Assembly: GCF_004295345.1 (NCBI RefSeq)
Contig: NZ_CP036200.1
Coordinates: 2,248,501-2,312,500 of the forward strand
DNA length: 64,000 nt
Direction of reading: 5' to 3'
Source: Shewanella maritima
Lineage (GTDB): Bacteria > Pseudomonadota > Gammaproteobacteria > Enterobacterales > Shewanellaceae
Shown: positions 54,029-63,869 of the stretch, piece by piece
Numbering within the stretch: position 1 is the first letter of the stretch
How the letters are laid out: each line of letters begins with the position of its first letter
The notes under the pieces: generated by a model
Told to the model about the DNA's origin: nothing
Database searches by the model: none
Seen by the model: the letters and a program-made list of their open reading frames with translations, nothing else
Position numbers and translations under genes: made by a program

Positions 54029-54793
54029 ATGTGCATTTTGTTTATCGCTGTAGATACTCACCCCAAATATCCTCTCATAGTATGTGCTAATCGCGACGAG
54101 TTTCACCATCGCCCAACCCAGGCAGCCCAATACTGGCAAGCTGATAATAGTGATAAGCGCATTTTAGCAGGGCGAGATCTTCAAGCTGGCGGCACCTGGC
54201 TGGGCGTATCTGAAACAGGGCAGTTTGCAGGACTAACAAATATTCGCACAGCTCAGGCAGAGACCCACTTACGAAGCCGCGGTGAGCTCGTGGTCAATGC
54301 GTTAGTTCATCAGCTCGACCATCAATGGCTAGCAGAACACGCCGCACTATACTCACCCTTTAATTTGATTTACGAGCAGCAACAGACGCTGTTTTGCTTC
54401 AATAGCCAGCAGCAAACATCTACCCCATTAACTCAGGGCTTTCATGCCGTTAGTAATGGCTCACTTGATGAGAAGTGGCCGAAAATGGCAAAAGGCGAGC
54501 AAGCGCTAGAGCAGTTAATTAAGCAACAGGGTGAACTCGATATTAATCAGTTGATTGAGATCATGCTCGACAACAGCACAGCTAAGGATGAGCTACTGCC
54601 ACAAACTGGTATTAGTTTGGAATGGGAACGCTTGCTGTCGTCTATCTTCATCAAACATGCCGAATATGGCACCCGTTCAACCAGCGTGCTACTCAGAGAT
54701 AAATGCGGCAGTTGTAGCTTCACTGAGCGCCGCTATGATGGCAAAGGCCGTAATCTGGGTCAGCAAACCTTCTCGCTTACGGTAACACCCTAA
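54029..54793 (+). CDS. NRDE family protein (TANGO2-like)
   Basis: A 254-residue NRDE-domain protein. The signature begins at the N-terminus with MCILFIAVDTHPKYPLIVCA, NRDEFHHRPTQAA, then GRDLQAGGTWLGVSETGQFA and LTNIRTAQ. The cysteine at position 2 would become N-terminal after Met removal, matching an Ntn-hydrolase-like layout; for that reason ATG 54029 is chosen over the TTG at 54023. C-terminal RSTSVLLRDKCGSCSFTERR is typical. Animal TANGO2 is linked to heme and lipid handling; the bacterial role is not known to me. It lies between a permease gene and hemN. Confidence 0.88.
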   Translation: MCILFIAVDTHPKYPLIVCANRDEFHHRPTQAAQYWQADNSDKRILAGRDLQAGGTWLGVSETGQFAGLTNIRTAQAETHLRSRGELVVNALVHQLDHQWLAEHAALYSPFNLIYEQQQTLFCFNSQQQTSTPLTQGFHAVSNGSLDEKWPKMAKGEQALEQLIKQQGELDINQLIEIMLDNSTAKDELLPQTGISLEWERLLSSIFIKHAEYGTRSTSVLLRDKCGSCSFTERRYDGKGRNLGQQTFSLTVTP

Positions 54794-55032
54794 TGCTGCC
54801 TGCGCATATGGTCAGCTAGCTCGCCACACTATGTAGCCCGCGCAGCAGCTGAAAAAATGCAAAGACAAAGCTGTGAGGCACACCACAAAACTTAACAATC
54901 ACAGTCAAAAACGCCTATCAGACCCATAAAAAATTAACAACAAATACCAATTTTACAACCTAGATCATAGTTATTTGCCCTTATTAACTGCATACTTCGG
55001 TGGTTGCTAATTTACCCTCCGGAGGACACGCC

Positions 55033-56409
55033 TTGAAGCAGCCCACACAGATTAGTTGGGATCAGTCGATGATCGAGAAGTACAATTACAGCGGTCCCCG
55101 TTATACGTCTTATCCGACCGCACTCGAGTTCGACGACACTTTTACTGAGCAAAATTTATTAACGTCGATTGAGAACAGTCAATCAGACAAGTTGTCGCTA
55201 TATGTGCACATCCCATTTTGTGCCAAGCTTTGTTATTACTGTGGCTGTAATAAAATCATCACTCGCCACGCCCACAAAGCCGACCAATATATTGAATATC
55301 TAGCGGCTGAAATTGTTAAGCGCGCACCATTATTTAAAGACTACACAGTGACTCAAATGCACTGGGGTGGCGGCACGCCAACTTTCTTGAGCCCTGAGCA
55401 AATCTTAAAGCTTACCGCACTGATTAAGTCACACTTCAACTTTGCTGAAGTGGGTGAGTTCTCAATTGAAGTTGACCCACGCGAAATCGAGCTAACTATG
55501 CTTGATACTTTGAAAGAAGCAGGTTTCAACCGTATTTCTATCGGTGTACAAGACTTCAATAAAGATGTGCAAAAAGCAGTGAACCGCGAGCAAGACGAGC
55601 AGTTCATTTTTGACTTAATGTCACGCGCTAAAGAACTTGGTTTTGTATCAACCAACGTTGACCTGATTTATGGTCTTCCGCTACAAACACCAGAAACCTT
55701 TGCGCAAACTATTGCCCGCATCATCGAGCTATCACCGGACCGTTTATCAGTGTTCAACTATGCTCACTTACCATCGCGCTTTGCCGCTCAGCGTAAGATT
55801 AAAGATGCTGACATGCCAACGCCGCAGCAAAAACTAGACATGTTGCACCAAACCATCGAGTCATTAACCAACGCCGGTTATCAATTCATTGGTATGGATC
55901 ACTTTGCTAAGCCTGACGACGAGCTAGCACGTCTGCAACGTGAAGGTAAACTGCACCGTAACTTCCAAGGTTACACCACGCAAGAAGAGTGTGACCTACT
56001 TGGCTTAGGTGTCTCTTCAATCAGTCAGATTGGCGATTGCTACGCGCAGAACCAAAAAGACTTACGTCCATACTATGAAGCGATTGATGATCAAGGTCAT
56101 GCCTTATGGAAAGGCTGTAGCTTAAACCGCGACGACGAAATCCGCCGCGCTGTGATTAAGCAAATCATTTGTCACTTTGACTTAGATATGGCTGACATCG
56201 ACCAGCGCTTTGACATTAAGTTTGAAGATTACTTCGCAGAAGACCTAGAGCTAATGCAGACCTTCCTTGATGACAAGCTGGTAGATATTACCGACCGTCG
56301 TTTAACTGTGAGCCCAACGGGTCACCTGCTCATTCGTAATATCTGTATGTGTTTTGATGTGTACTTCCGTCAAAAAGCCCGTCAGCAGCAGTTCTCTCGC
56401 GTGATTTAA
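55033..56409 (+). CDS. hemN: Oxygen-independent coproporphyrinogen III oxidase HemN
   Basis: A 458-residue radical SAM enzyme that makes protoporphyrinogen IX precursor without oxygen in heme synthesis. The cluster motif is HIPFCAKLCYYCGCNKI (CxxxCxxC-x-C, including the fourth cysteine of true HemN, about residue 65). Other landmarks: YNYSGPRYTSYPTALEF, MHWGGGTPTFL, RISIGVQDFNKDVQKAVNR and GMDHFAKPDDELA. The start is probably TTG at 55033, since GGAGG (55021-55025) sits 7 nt upstream; the frame is open from 55000. A terminator follows at 56442-56465. The family call is firm. Confidence 0.94.
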   Translation: MKQPTQISWDQSMIEKYNYSGPRYTSYPTALEFDDTFTEQNLLTSIENSQSDKLSLYVHIPFCAKLCYYCGCNKIITRHAHKADQYIEYLAAEIVKRAPLFKDYTVTQMHWGGGTPTFLSPEQILKLTALIKSHFNFAEVGEFSIEVDPREIELTMLDTLKEAGFNRISIGVQDFNKDVQKAVNREQDEQFIFDLMSRAKELGFVSTNVDLIYGLPLQTPETFAQTIARIIELSPDRLSVFNYAHLPSRFAAQRKIKDADMPTPQQKLDMLHQTIESLTNAGYQFIGMDHFAKPDDELARLQREGKLHRNFQGYTTQEECDLLGLGVSSISQIGDCYAQNQKDLRPYYEAIDDQGHALWKGCSLNRDDEIRRAVIKQIICHFDLDMADIDQRFDIKFEDYFAEDLELMQTFLDDKLVDITDRRLTVSPTGHLLIRNICMCFDVYFRQKARQQQFSRVI

Positions 56410-56441
56410 TCACCCGATTTCGATACTGTTTAGATGCAAAA

Positions 56442-56465
56442 AAGCCAGCGATAGCTGGCTTTTTT
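56442..56465 (+). terminator. Intrinsic terminator after hemN
   Basis: Perfect 8-bp stem AAGCCAGC/GCTGGCTT (56442-56449 with 56454-56461), 4-nt loop, then T-run to 56465. Confidence 0.92.
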
Positions 56466-56529
56466 AATGTTTGAGCGTGAAGATGACAACAGGTTGTATG
56501 GCGATCTTCACCTATAAACTAAACTTCTG

Positions 56530-57537
56530 TTAAACCGACTTTGCACGTACCTTGTCGTACAGTGCTTGTTTACTTGCCGCTGACATAAATGCCATTTCAA
56601 CGCCATTGCGCTGCAGCTGTGCTAACTGCTCGTCAGTTAAACCCATTTCAGATTTCACCACGCGATACTCATGGCCAATATCGATGGCACTTACCCCTGG
56701 GTCATCAGTGTTTAGGCCAATACACACTCCGGCATCCATAAACTTAGTCAGAGGGTGAGAGTCATAATCAGCCACAGTTGAAGTATGTAAATTACTGGTT
56801 GGGCAAGACTCAATACCAATATTGTTGGCAGCCAGGTACTCCATCAACTTAGGGTCATGGATAGCATTAACACCATGACCAATTCGGGTCGCACCTAAGT
56901 CTTGAATCGCTTGCCACATACTTTCAGCACCTGCCGCTTCGCCAGCATGTGCAGTAATCGCTAAACCGGCATCACGTACTTGCTTAAAATGGTCGGTAAA
57001 CAGCTCTCCTGGAAAACCTAACTCATCACCAGCTAAATCCATCGCTACCAGCTTTTCTTTGTGCGCTAATAGGCCATCTAATTCTTGCTGACAAGCCTGC
57101 TGACCAAACGAGCGCGACATAATACCAATGAGGTTGACCTCAACATCAAACTGCTTCAAGCCGGCTTGTACGCCATCAATGACCGCTTCAACCACACCTT
57201 CAATTGGCAACTTATGATTCATTGCCATGTAGTAAGGGCTGAACCTCAGTTCGGTGTAATCCAAACCTGATACAGCTGCATCCTCGACGTTTTCATATGC
57301 AACGCGTTTCACTGCATCTAAGTCTGCCAATACAGCAACCATCCAATCTAGTTTCTTTAAAAAGTTAACCAGATTGTTCTCTTTGCCCTGAATTTGCACA
57401 AAAGGTGCAAGCGTTTCCAGGCTTTGCGCTGGTAGCTCAATACCGTGCTTGTGGCCTAATTCCCAAATGGTATTTACCCTGACATTGCCATCTAAATGAC
57501 GATGCAAATCAACCAATGGTAGTGTTTTATCGATCAT
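56530..57537 (-). CDS. add: Adenosine deaminase
   Basis: A 335-residue zinc hydrolase that deaminates adenosine and deoxyadenosine to inosine in purine salvage. Metal site HRHLDG (HxH) is at about residue 12. Catalytic and zinc residues follow in [30 protein letters not shown] and [10 protein letters not shown] (metal and catalytic Asp). Length and N-terminus ([20 protein letters not shown]) match E. coli Add closely. It is convergent with hemN and divergent from the DUF885 gene. No regulator was seen. Confidence 0.95.
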   Translation of the reverse strand: MIDKTLPLVDLHRHLDGNVRVNTIWELGHKHGIELPAQSLETLAPFVQIQGKENNLVNFLKKLDWMVAVLADLDAVKRVAYENVEDAAVSGLDYTELRFSPYYMAMNHKLPIEGVVEAVIDGVQAGLKQFDVEVNLIGIMSRSFGQQACQQELDGLLAHKEKLVAMDLAGDELGFPGELFTDHFKQVRDAGLAITAHAGEAAGAESMWQAIQDLGATRIGHGVNAIHDPKLMEYLAANNIGIESCPTSNLHTSTVADYDSHPLTKFMDAGVCIGLNTDDPGVSAIDIGHEYRVVKSEMGLTDEQLAQLQRNGVEMAFMSAASKQALYDKVRAKSV

Positions 57538-57745
57538 ACTTTGCCCCTATACAAAATTTGCTCGCCAGTGGTTTGATTTATCGGTCTGAGCATTGAGCAA
57601 GTTTAACATAATAATACAAACACACAGTTCTTTAATTAACATAAAGTGACAATTTTCAGCAGAGTTTTCTGATTCAGTGACATGTTTTTTATGCAAGTAT
57701 CGGGCATACTCAAGCTATCTGACTCGGAAGTTTTAAGGAATAATA

Positions 57746-59602
57746 ATGCGCGTTTCACTGTTATCACTGCTTGCTGTAGCAGCCATCTCAGGCTGCTCAG
57801 TCAATACCACTTCTTTTGAAGCTCAAAAAAATGCTTATGATGCAAAGCGCATTAATCCAACGCAAACTAACCAGGCTAAAAATACTCAAACTGACACAAC
57901 AAAAGCGATAAAAGCAGCGCCAATTATCGCCAAAGACGTGCAAGACCTAATTGATAAAAGCTGGGCACACACTTTAGCAAGCAATCCAGGTATGGCAGCC
58001 CAATTTGGTGATGAATCAGCAAAAGGTAAACTCACAGATATGTCGCCAGAAGCACTTGCCCAGCGCCATATCACCACCAAGAGTTTACTTGATGCAGCCA
58101 AAGCGATTGATCGCAGCGAGTTGAGCAATAGCGACCTAATTAATTTGACTATTTTGCAAGACCAACTGCAAAACCAGGTCGATATGTACCGTTTTAAGGA
58201 TCACTACCTGCCAATCACCGCAGAAAGTGGTTTTCATGCCTACATAGCTTCAATTGCCAATGGCCGTTTTAAAACTTATGCCGACTATCAGCACTATTTA
58301 GCCAAATTAGAAGCACTGCCAAATTACTTTGCCCAGCAAACATTCTGGCTTAAACAAGGACTTAGCGTTGGTATTACTCCAGCAAAAGTCACACTAAACG
58401 GTTTTGAAAACAGTATTAGCCCTTACATTACCGAGCCTAGTGACAGTGGCTATTACCAACCGTTTGAGCAATTCCCTAAGCATTTTACTAAAGCGCAGCG
58501 TGACGAATTAACCCTACAAGGCTTACAAGCAATACGCGATAAAGTCATTCCTAGCTATCAAGCGTTTTATGACTTTATGACTGAGGAATACATTCCTAAT
58601 GCTCGTGAAGAAATAGCCGCATCGGCTATGCCAGATGGTGAAGCCTTTTACGCTAACCGCGTTAGCTACTACACCACACTAGATATGACAGCAGATGAGG
58701 TTCACCAACTAGGACTAAAAGAAGTCGCCCGTATTCGCGCTGAAATGCAGCAAATTATCGATGACGTAGAGTTTAAAGGCAGCTTTGCAGACTTCTTACA
58801 CTTCCTACGCACCGACCCACAGTTTTACCCAAAAACAGCTGAGGAATTGTTAAAAGAAGCCTCATACATCGCCAAAAAAGCCGATGCCATGTTACCTAAG
58901 TACTTTGGTAACCTACCGCGCCAACCTTACGGCATAGCACCAGTTCCAGCAGAAATCGCCCCTAAATATACGACCGGTCGATACTCTGGTTCAAACAGCG
59001 ATGACCAACCTGGTTATTACTGGGTAAATACTTATGCATTGGAGCAGCGTCCATTGTATGAGCTAGAGGCGCTAACATTGCACGAAGCCGTGCCCGGTCA
59101 TCATTTACAAATTGCCTTAACTAAAGAGCTGGATAACTTGCCAAACTTCCGTCGCTATAGCTATATCTCGGCATTTGGCGAAGGTTGGGGATTGTATTCT
59201 GAATACTTAGGATTAGAAGCAGGCTTCTATCAAGACCCTTATAGCAACTTTGGTCGTTTAACCTATGAGATGTGGCGTGCCGCTCGCCTGGTTGTAGATA
59301 CTGGTATGCATGCCAAAGGCTGGACACGCCAACAAGCAATCGACTACATGGCAAGTAACACCGCACTGTCAATGCATAACGTCACCACAGAGATTGACCG
59401 CTATATCTCATGGCCAGGTCAAGCTCTGTCATACAAGATTGGTGAGTTAACCATTAAGCGCTTGCGAGCAAAAGCCGAAAATGCACTCGGTGAAGACTTT
59501 GATATTCGCGCCTTCCACGACGCGGTGTTAGAAAATGGCTCGGTGCCTATGCCGATCCTTGAGCAAATGATTGATCAGTTTATCGCTAAGTATCAATCCT
59601 AG
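57746..59602 (+). CDS. DUF885 family metallo-lipoprotein
   Basis: A 618-residue predicted lipoprotein. The lipobox is AAISGCSVNT (cysteine about residue 17). The DUF885 core carries the zinc-binding motif LTLHEAVPGHHLQIAL (HExxxGHH, about residue 446), plus SAFGEGWGLYSEYLG and the later ALSYKIGELTIKRLR. The second glutamate in FGEGWGLYSE is likely a third ligand. This family is peptidase-like (gluzincin-type fold by analogy); the substrate is unknown. The mature protein would sit in the periplasm attached to a membrane. GGAA lies just before ATG 57746; a terminator follows at 59628. Confidence 0.88.
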   Translation: MRVSLLSLLAVAAISGCSVNTTSFEAQKNAYDAKRINPTQTNQAKNTQTDTTKAIKAAPIIAKDVQDLIDKSWAHTLASNPGMAAQFGDESAKGKLTDMSPEALAQRHITTKSLLDAAKAIDRSELSNSDLINLTILQDQLQNQVDMYRFKDHYLPITAESGFHAYIASIANGRFKTYADYQHYLAKLEALPNYFAQQTFWLKQGLSVGITPAKVTLNGFENSISPYITEPSDSGYYQPFEQFPKHFTKAQRDELTLQGLQAIRDKVIPSYQAFYDFMTEEYIPNAREEIAASAMPDGEAFYANRVSYYTTLDMTADEVHQLGLKEVARIRAEMQQIIDDVEFKGSFADFLHFLRTDPQFYPKTAEELLKEASYIAKKADAMLPKYFGNLPRQPYGIAPVPAEIAPKYTTGRYSGSNSDDQPGYYWVNTYALEQRPLYELEALTLHEAVPGHHLQIALTKELDNLPNFRRYSYISAFGEGWGLYSEYLGLEAGFYQDPYSNFGRLTYEMWRAARLVVDTGMHAKGWTRQQAIDYMASNTALSMHNVTTEIDRYISWPGQALSYKIGELTIKRLRAKAENALGEDFDIRAFHDAVLENGSVPMPILEQMIDQFIAKYQS

Positions 59603-59627
59603 CTTTGATTGCCGCTAAGTATAAATG

Positions 59628-59658
59628 GCCAGCAGCGATTTGCCCCTGCTGGCTTTTT
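59628..59658 (+). terminator. Intrinsic terminator after the DUF885 gene
   Basis: Stem GCCAGCAG/CTGCTGGC (59628-59635 with 59646-59653), loop of about 10 nt, then TTTTT. Confidence 0.9.
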
Positions 59659-59742
59659 AATATCTATCATTTGCTCAAGGCTTGCGTTGACTCTCTTGCC
59701 CAGCCCATAATGAGCCATCCAGGTTGTAACTGATATCCATTA

Positions 59743-60726
59743 ATGACTCAGCGCTTCTCCTCAGAACACGAATTAGATAACCAGCAGCTAACTGACTTCT
59801 GGCAACAAGTGTCGCAACAGCAACTCATCTGCCGTGACCAGCTAAAGCTTGCCTACGCTTACATTCATCACCCTGATAACAACAAAGCGATCGTAATAAG
59901 CAATGGTCGTGTTGAGTCTTATATCAAATATCGCGAGTTAATGTATGACCTGTATCAGCAAGGATATAGTGTTTATGCAATAGATCACCGGGGGCAAGGA
60001 TTGTCACAAAGACAAACCAGCAACCCACATCAGGGTTTTGTGGCTAACTTTGATGATTATGTTGATGATTTAGAGTTGTTTGTCGAGCAAGTCGTGCTTC
60101 CTCAGCAACACGAGCAACTGTACTTGCTGGCTCACTCAATGGGAAGTGCCATTGCGACCCTATTACTACAACGACAACCAAACTGGTTTAACTCGGCGGT
60201 GTTTTCAGCACCCATGTTTGGTATCAAACTGCCAGTACATAAACAATTTATCTTGTGGTTAGCAAGAAGGCTAAACCGTTGCAAATCTCAAGGGGCGCTT
60301 TACCATTGCAACTATGTCCTTGGTGGCAGCGATTACGACGCACCTAGCTTTGCTGATAATCACCTAACTCACAGCCAACTTCGCTACCAAGACTACCGCA
60401 ATACTTATGCGCAAACCCCTAGTGTGCAATTAGGCTCGCCCACCAATCACTGGTTAATTGAAGCCATTGTAGCTGCAGATAAGTGCGTTGAAATCAGCCC
60501 TGAAATTAAAACGCCAAGGCTTATCCTGCAGGCAAGCGAAGATAAAATCGTCTGCAACAAAGCTCAAGATGCCAGCCTAAACGACATGTGCCATAAAGTA
60601 GTGGTACAGGGCTCGTCCCACGAGGTATTTATTGAGTCTGACTCAATGCGCGACTTTGCGTTAAATAAAGCGCTGTCATTTATGTCACAACACTCAATGA
60701 CAGCTGCGACTGAATCAACTGCTTAG
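59743..60726 (+). CDS. Lysophospholipase-like alpha/beta hydrolase (PldB type)
   Basis: A 327-residue alpha/beta hydrolase. The nucleophile elbow is LLAHSMGSAIATLLL (GxSxG-like with A-H-S-M-G, Ser about residue 132). The oxyanion or lid region is IDHRGQGLSQRQ. The acid and base are likely in ASEDKIV and SSHEVFIESD. No signal peptide is seen, so it is cytoplasmic or membrane-associated, as for PldB-like monoacylglycerol or lysophospholipid lipases. The substrate is inferred from family only. The last 47 bp overlap the convergent GGDEF-EAL gene. Confidence 0.85.
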   Translation: MTQRFSSEHELDNQQLTDFWQQVSQQQLICRDQLKLAYAYIHHPDNNKAIVISNGRVESYIKYRELMYDLYQQGYSVYAIDHRGQGLSQRQTSNPHQGFVANFDDYVDDLELFVEQVVLPQQHEQLYLLAHSMGSAIATLLLQRQPNWFNSAVFSAPMFGIKLPVHKQFILWLARRLNRCKSQGALYHCNYVLGGSDYDAPSFADNHLTHSQLRYQDYRNTYAQTPSVQLGSPTNHWLIEAIVAADKCVEISPEIKTPRLILQASEDKIVCNKAQDASLNDMCHKVVVQGSSHEVFIESDSMRDFALNKALSFMSQHSMTAATESTA

Positions 60727-63166
60727 TGTCGGTGATATTGAGAGGGCGGCTAATAATATAACCCTGGAAGTAGCTACAACGGGCTTGTGTTAATTTGTGA
60801 AGCTGCATCTTGTTTTCAATATGTTTGCCGACCACAGGCAAAGATAATTGTCTTGCCAAATCAACTACACCGTTAAGTACGTTGATTGATTCCGTAGAGC
60901 TTTCAAGGTTATTTAGATAATGTTGTGACAACTTCACCTGTGAGAAACCTATCCCCTGGATCTGATAAAACGCGCATAAACCAGCACCAAAATCATCCAG
61001 CGCGACTTTCAATCCGTGGCGCTGAAGCTCCAATAACTTTAATCTTGCCTCATCAGCATTAACCGAGAAGATGTCGCCTTTAAGCTCAAGCTGAATGTTC
61101 TGCAGTTTAACCTTTTTGGACTGGATCTTACTCACCACCATAGAGACAAAGTGGCTTTGATGAAAATGACGCGATGAAATATTGATGGAAATCAGTGGTG
61201 CTTGTTGCTCATCTTGCTGTAACTCACGAATTAAGTGGCAAGCTTGTTCAATCGCCAATAACTCCAGTTCAAAAATACTGTCAGACAGCTCGGCAATAGG
61301 AATAAATTTTTTCGGCGAAATAAAGCCATGTAATGGGTGATACCAGCGCAGTAAAGCCTCTAACGAATGCAATCGCCCAGCCTGATCGACTACAGGTTGA
61401 TAAACTAAGGAAATTTGCTCGCTTGCCAACGCCTGTTTGAGCTCATGGCCCAAATCAAATGGGCGCGAATTCTCATCATAATGTGGGTAGTAGATTGCGC
61501 AGCCGTTAGAGCGACTATCTTTTGCTTGAACAAGTGCACCATCAGCCCGAGCTAACAAGGTTTGCGGCTCTAATGACTCAATGCCCTCGAATACAACAAT
61601 ACCCACCCGCGCTGAGATCGATAAGTTCTGCTCGGAGACACTGAAGCTACGACCAATTAGCTGTCTAACCTCACTTGCCAACGCCAAGGCACGCTTATTG
61701 GCTTGTTCTAACTCCCCACCAAAATTTCGCGCCAGGATCACAAATTCATCAGAGCCAAGGCGAGCCACCGTACCCACATGAGAAAAAGCACCGGTTAGGC
61801 GCGCGGCAATTTGAATAAGCAATCTGTCGCCAATCTGCCGACCCAGCGCATCGTTAATCAACTTGAAGTTGTTAAGGTTAATCATTAACAACGCGGAGAA
61901 CTGGCCGGCCTTGCGGCTGTAGACCTGTAAATCATAAAGCTCATTGGCCAGAGACTCACGGTCAATCAAATCAGTTAAGTTGGACTGACTTGCATTTTTG
62001 CTCGGTGCGAGCCGCTGAGTTTTCACGTCACCAGTTACATCAGTAATACTGCCAATAAGCCTTGTTGGGCTGCCTTTTGAGTCCCATTCAACTGTTTTCC
62101 CACGATCAAGCACCCAGGTGTAACGTCCAGTTTTGTGCCTAAGACGGTGAACACTTTCATAGTTATCTGTTTTGTTATTGATATAGTTCTGTAAAGTAAG
62201 CAGTACCTGAGGTTTATCCTCTGGGTGTAAGCGCGACTCCCACACACTGTAATCATTGTCTAACTCGTAGGCTTGATAACCTAAAATTTCTTTCCAGCGG
62301 TCAGAAATAAACACATCACCCGATACTAAATCCCAATCCCATATACCATTGCGAGCCCCCTCTACAGCGAACAACCAACGCTGCTCAGCATCATTGAGGC
62401 GCTTGTTACAACGGCTTAGCTTACCGCTTACCAGTTTTAAGTAATCGCGAAGATCGGCGACCTCTTTAGATGGGCTGACAAAATCAGCATCAAAACTATC
62501 TTCGCCTACATGCCTAGCACTAGCGCTGAGCCGCTTGAGTGGCTTTACAAGCAACCAGTGAAGCGTAAGACAAAAGAAAATAATCGCTATTAGTCCAGAA
62601 GCCTGTACATAGACAAAGCGGGCTAATAGTTGGTCTGAGGCACTAGAAACTAGGCCTGAAATGTCATATTCAAGATAGATAAGGTTAATGGTGTTGGAAT
62701 AGCTGTAGCGATTGTTACTATTCAAAGGGTAATAGACTTGGATTTCCAGTCGCTCGAAATCAATATCGACAAACGCTTGCTCGTTGGTAACAACATTTTG
62801 ATGAAGCTGCTCTTGGTATCCCTCAAGTACACTCTTTGCGTTACTCTCACGCCATATAACATGATTGGCGTAATGTATCTCTCCAGACATATCTAGCAGT
62901 GCATAAACCTGCATATTAACATCAGTGCCAACCAGGGAAACTTCTTGCTCAATACGCTCTAAATCTTGGTTAGATAAGGCTGACTCAACTACATGGCGCA
63001 TTCGGAATAAAGAACTAGTAATTTGTTCTGACTTAGATTCGGCAAGGTCTTGCTGCAGTTGACTTCGCTCAACAAAGAACTGGATTGTTACGATCACCGT
63101 GAATAGCACCACAACAAAGGTCGGTACCAGTAGGCTCAGGGAGATTTTGGGGAAACGATTCAACAT
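60680..63166 (-). CDS. Membrane PAS-GGDEF-EAL protein, probably catalytically degenerate
   Basis: An 828-residue signalling protein. Two helices (about 10-30 and 190-215) flank a periplasmic region. HAMP-like, then PAS (VEGARNGIWDWDLVSGDVF, about 270-380), GGDEF (about 400-560) and EAL (about 575-820) follow. Key residues are altered. The GGDEF loop reads GSDEF and the metal site NLNNFKLIND has Asn where active cyclases have Asp. In the EAL domain the start EALLRW remains, but the usual KID reads KLS and AEGVE reads GKHIE. It may act as a c-di-GMP receptor or CsrD-like regulator. The start is ATG 63166; an upstream TTG (63196) is possible. Confidence 0.88.
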   Translation of the reverse strand: MLNRFPKISLSLLVPTFVVVLFTVIVTIQFFVERSQLQQDLAESKSEQITSSLFRMRHVVESALSNQDLERIEQEVSLVGTDVNMQVYALLDMSGEIHYANHVIWRESNAKSVLEGYQEQLHQNVVTNEQAFVDIDFERLEIQVYYPLNSNNRYSYSNTINLIYLEYDISGLVSSASDQLLARFVYVQASGLIAIIFFCLTLHWLLVKPLKRLSASARHVGEDSFDADFVSPSKEVADLRDYLKLVSGKLSRCNKRLNDAEQRWLFAVEGARNGIWDWDLVSGDVFISDRWKEILGYQAYELDNDYSVWESRLHPEDKPQVLLTLQNYINNKTDNYESVHRLRHKTGRYTWVLDRGKTVEWDSKGSPTRLIGSITDVTGDVKTQRLAPSKNASQSNLTDLIDRESLANELYDLQVYSRKAGQFSALLMINLNNFKLINDALGRQIGDRLLIQIAARLTGAFSHVGTVARLGSDEFVILARNFGGELEQANKRALALASEVRQLIGRSFSVSEQNLSISARVGIVVFEGIESLEPQTLLARADGALVQAKDSRSNGCAIYYPHYDENSRPFDLGHELKQALASEQISLVYQPVVDQAGRLHSLEALLRWYHPLHGFISPKKFIPIAELSDSIFELELLAIEQACHLIRELQQDEQQAPLISINISSRHFHQSHFVSMVVSKIQSKKVKLQNIQLELKGDIFSVNADEARLKLLELQRHGLKVALDDFGAGLCAFYQIQGIGFSQVKLSQHYLNNLESSTESINVLNGVVDLARQLSLPVVGKHIENKMQLHKLTQARCSYFQGYIISRPLNITDTKQLIQSQLSLSVVT

Positions 63167-63399
63167 ACATCCAATGTAATAGTAAAAGCTAAACAAAATG
63201 AATAGCTAACAGAAACTTACCTAACAATAGAATACTGCGTAGGCTCGCTATTAGTCTATAGGGATGAGTCTAAGTATTTTGAATTAAGCACAAAGTTGTA
63301 GCTGAAGATTTACAGCAAAGTACCTGTAGGATGTAGCAGCACTTACCTTAAAATCGATTAAAGGAAAACAAACCTAAATGTTGAAACTCGTAAAACGAA

Positions 63400-63427
63400 A
63401 AAAGCCTCATCAATCGATGAGGCTTTT
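63400..63427 (-). terminator. Terminator of the rRNA/tRNA operon
   Basis: Perfect 12-bp stem AAAAGCCTCATC/GATGAGGCTTTT (63400-63411 with 63416-63427), with A-rich DNA at left so that minus transcripts end in U. It lies just after the tRNA-Asp gene. Confidence 0.93.
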
Positions 63428-63437
63428 CTCTTTATGT

Positions 63438-63514
63438 TGGCGGAGCGGACGGGACTCGAACCCGCGACCCCCGGCGTGACAGGCCGGTATTCTAACCAAC
63501 TGAACTACCGCTCC
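63438..63514 (-). tRNA. tRNA-Asp (GTC)
   Basis: A 77-nt tRNA read on the minus strand. The acceptor stem GGAGCGG (63514-63508) pairs with CCGCTCC; the T-loop is GGTTCGAGTCC; the anticodon loop CTGTCAC gives anticodon GTC (Asp). The genome encodes the CCA tail (plus 63438-63440 TGG). It follows 5S rRNA, the usual place of tRNA-Asp in some gammaproteobacterial rRNA operons, and a terminator follows. Confidence 0.97.
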
Positions 63515-63602
63515 TTTAGACCGAAGTCTAAATTCTTTTTAAGTCGCTAGCGTGTCAAGGCTAGGGGACTTGCTTTCACTTATCAGTAAAAGCTAATTAG
63601 GC

Positions 63603-63719
63603 GTCTGGAAATGACCTACTCTCACATGGGGAAACCCCACACTACCATCGGCGCGATTGCGTTTCACTGCTGAGTTCGGAATGGATTCAGGTGGGACCAC
63701 AATGCTATTGTCTCCAGAC
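63603..63719 (-). rRNA. 5S ribosomal RNA
   Basis: About 117 nt on the minus strand. The 5' end GTCTGGAGACAATAGCA pairs with the 3' end ATTTCCAGAC. Conserved parts include TGGTCCCACCTGAATCC, CCGAACTCAGCAGTGAAACG and GATGGTAGTGTGGGG. It lies between the 23S 3' end and tRNA-Asp. Ends are estimated to a few bases. Confidence 0.95.
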
Positions 63720-63869
63720 AAATTTGTTATCTAACCGCTACTTTATTTTTTGTAGCCATTAGATTAATTCGGAAAGCTGTTATTGCTTTTTGTAATTGAG
63801 TGTCACTATCTAAGTGCTCTATCTAAAATCTAAGGTTATAACCACCTAGCAAAACCCATCTGGGTTGTA

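Noticed and set aside
54920..55020. FNR site upstream of hemN
   Set aside because: Only a half-site (ATCA near 54964) is present; the opposite half does not match TTGAT.
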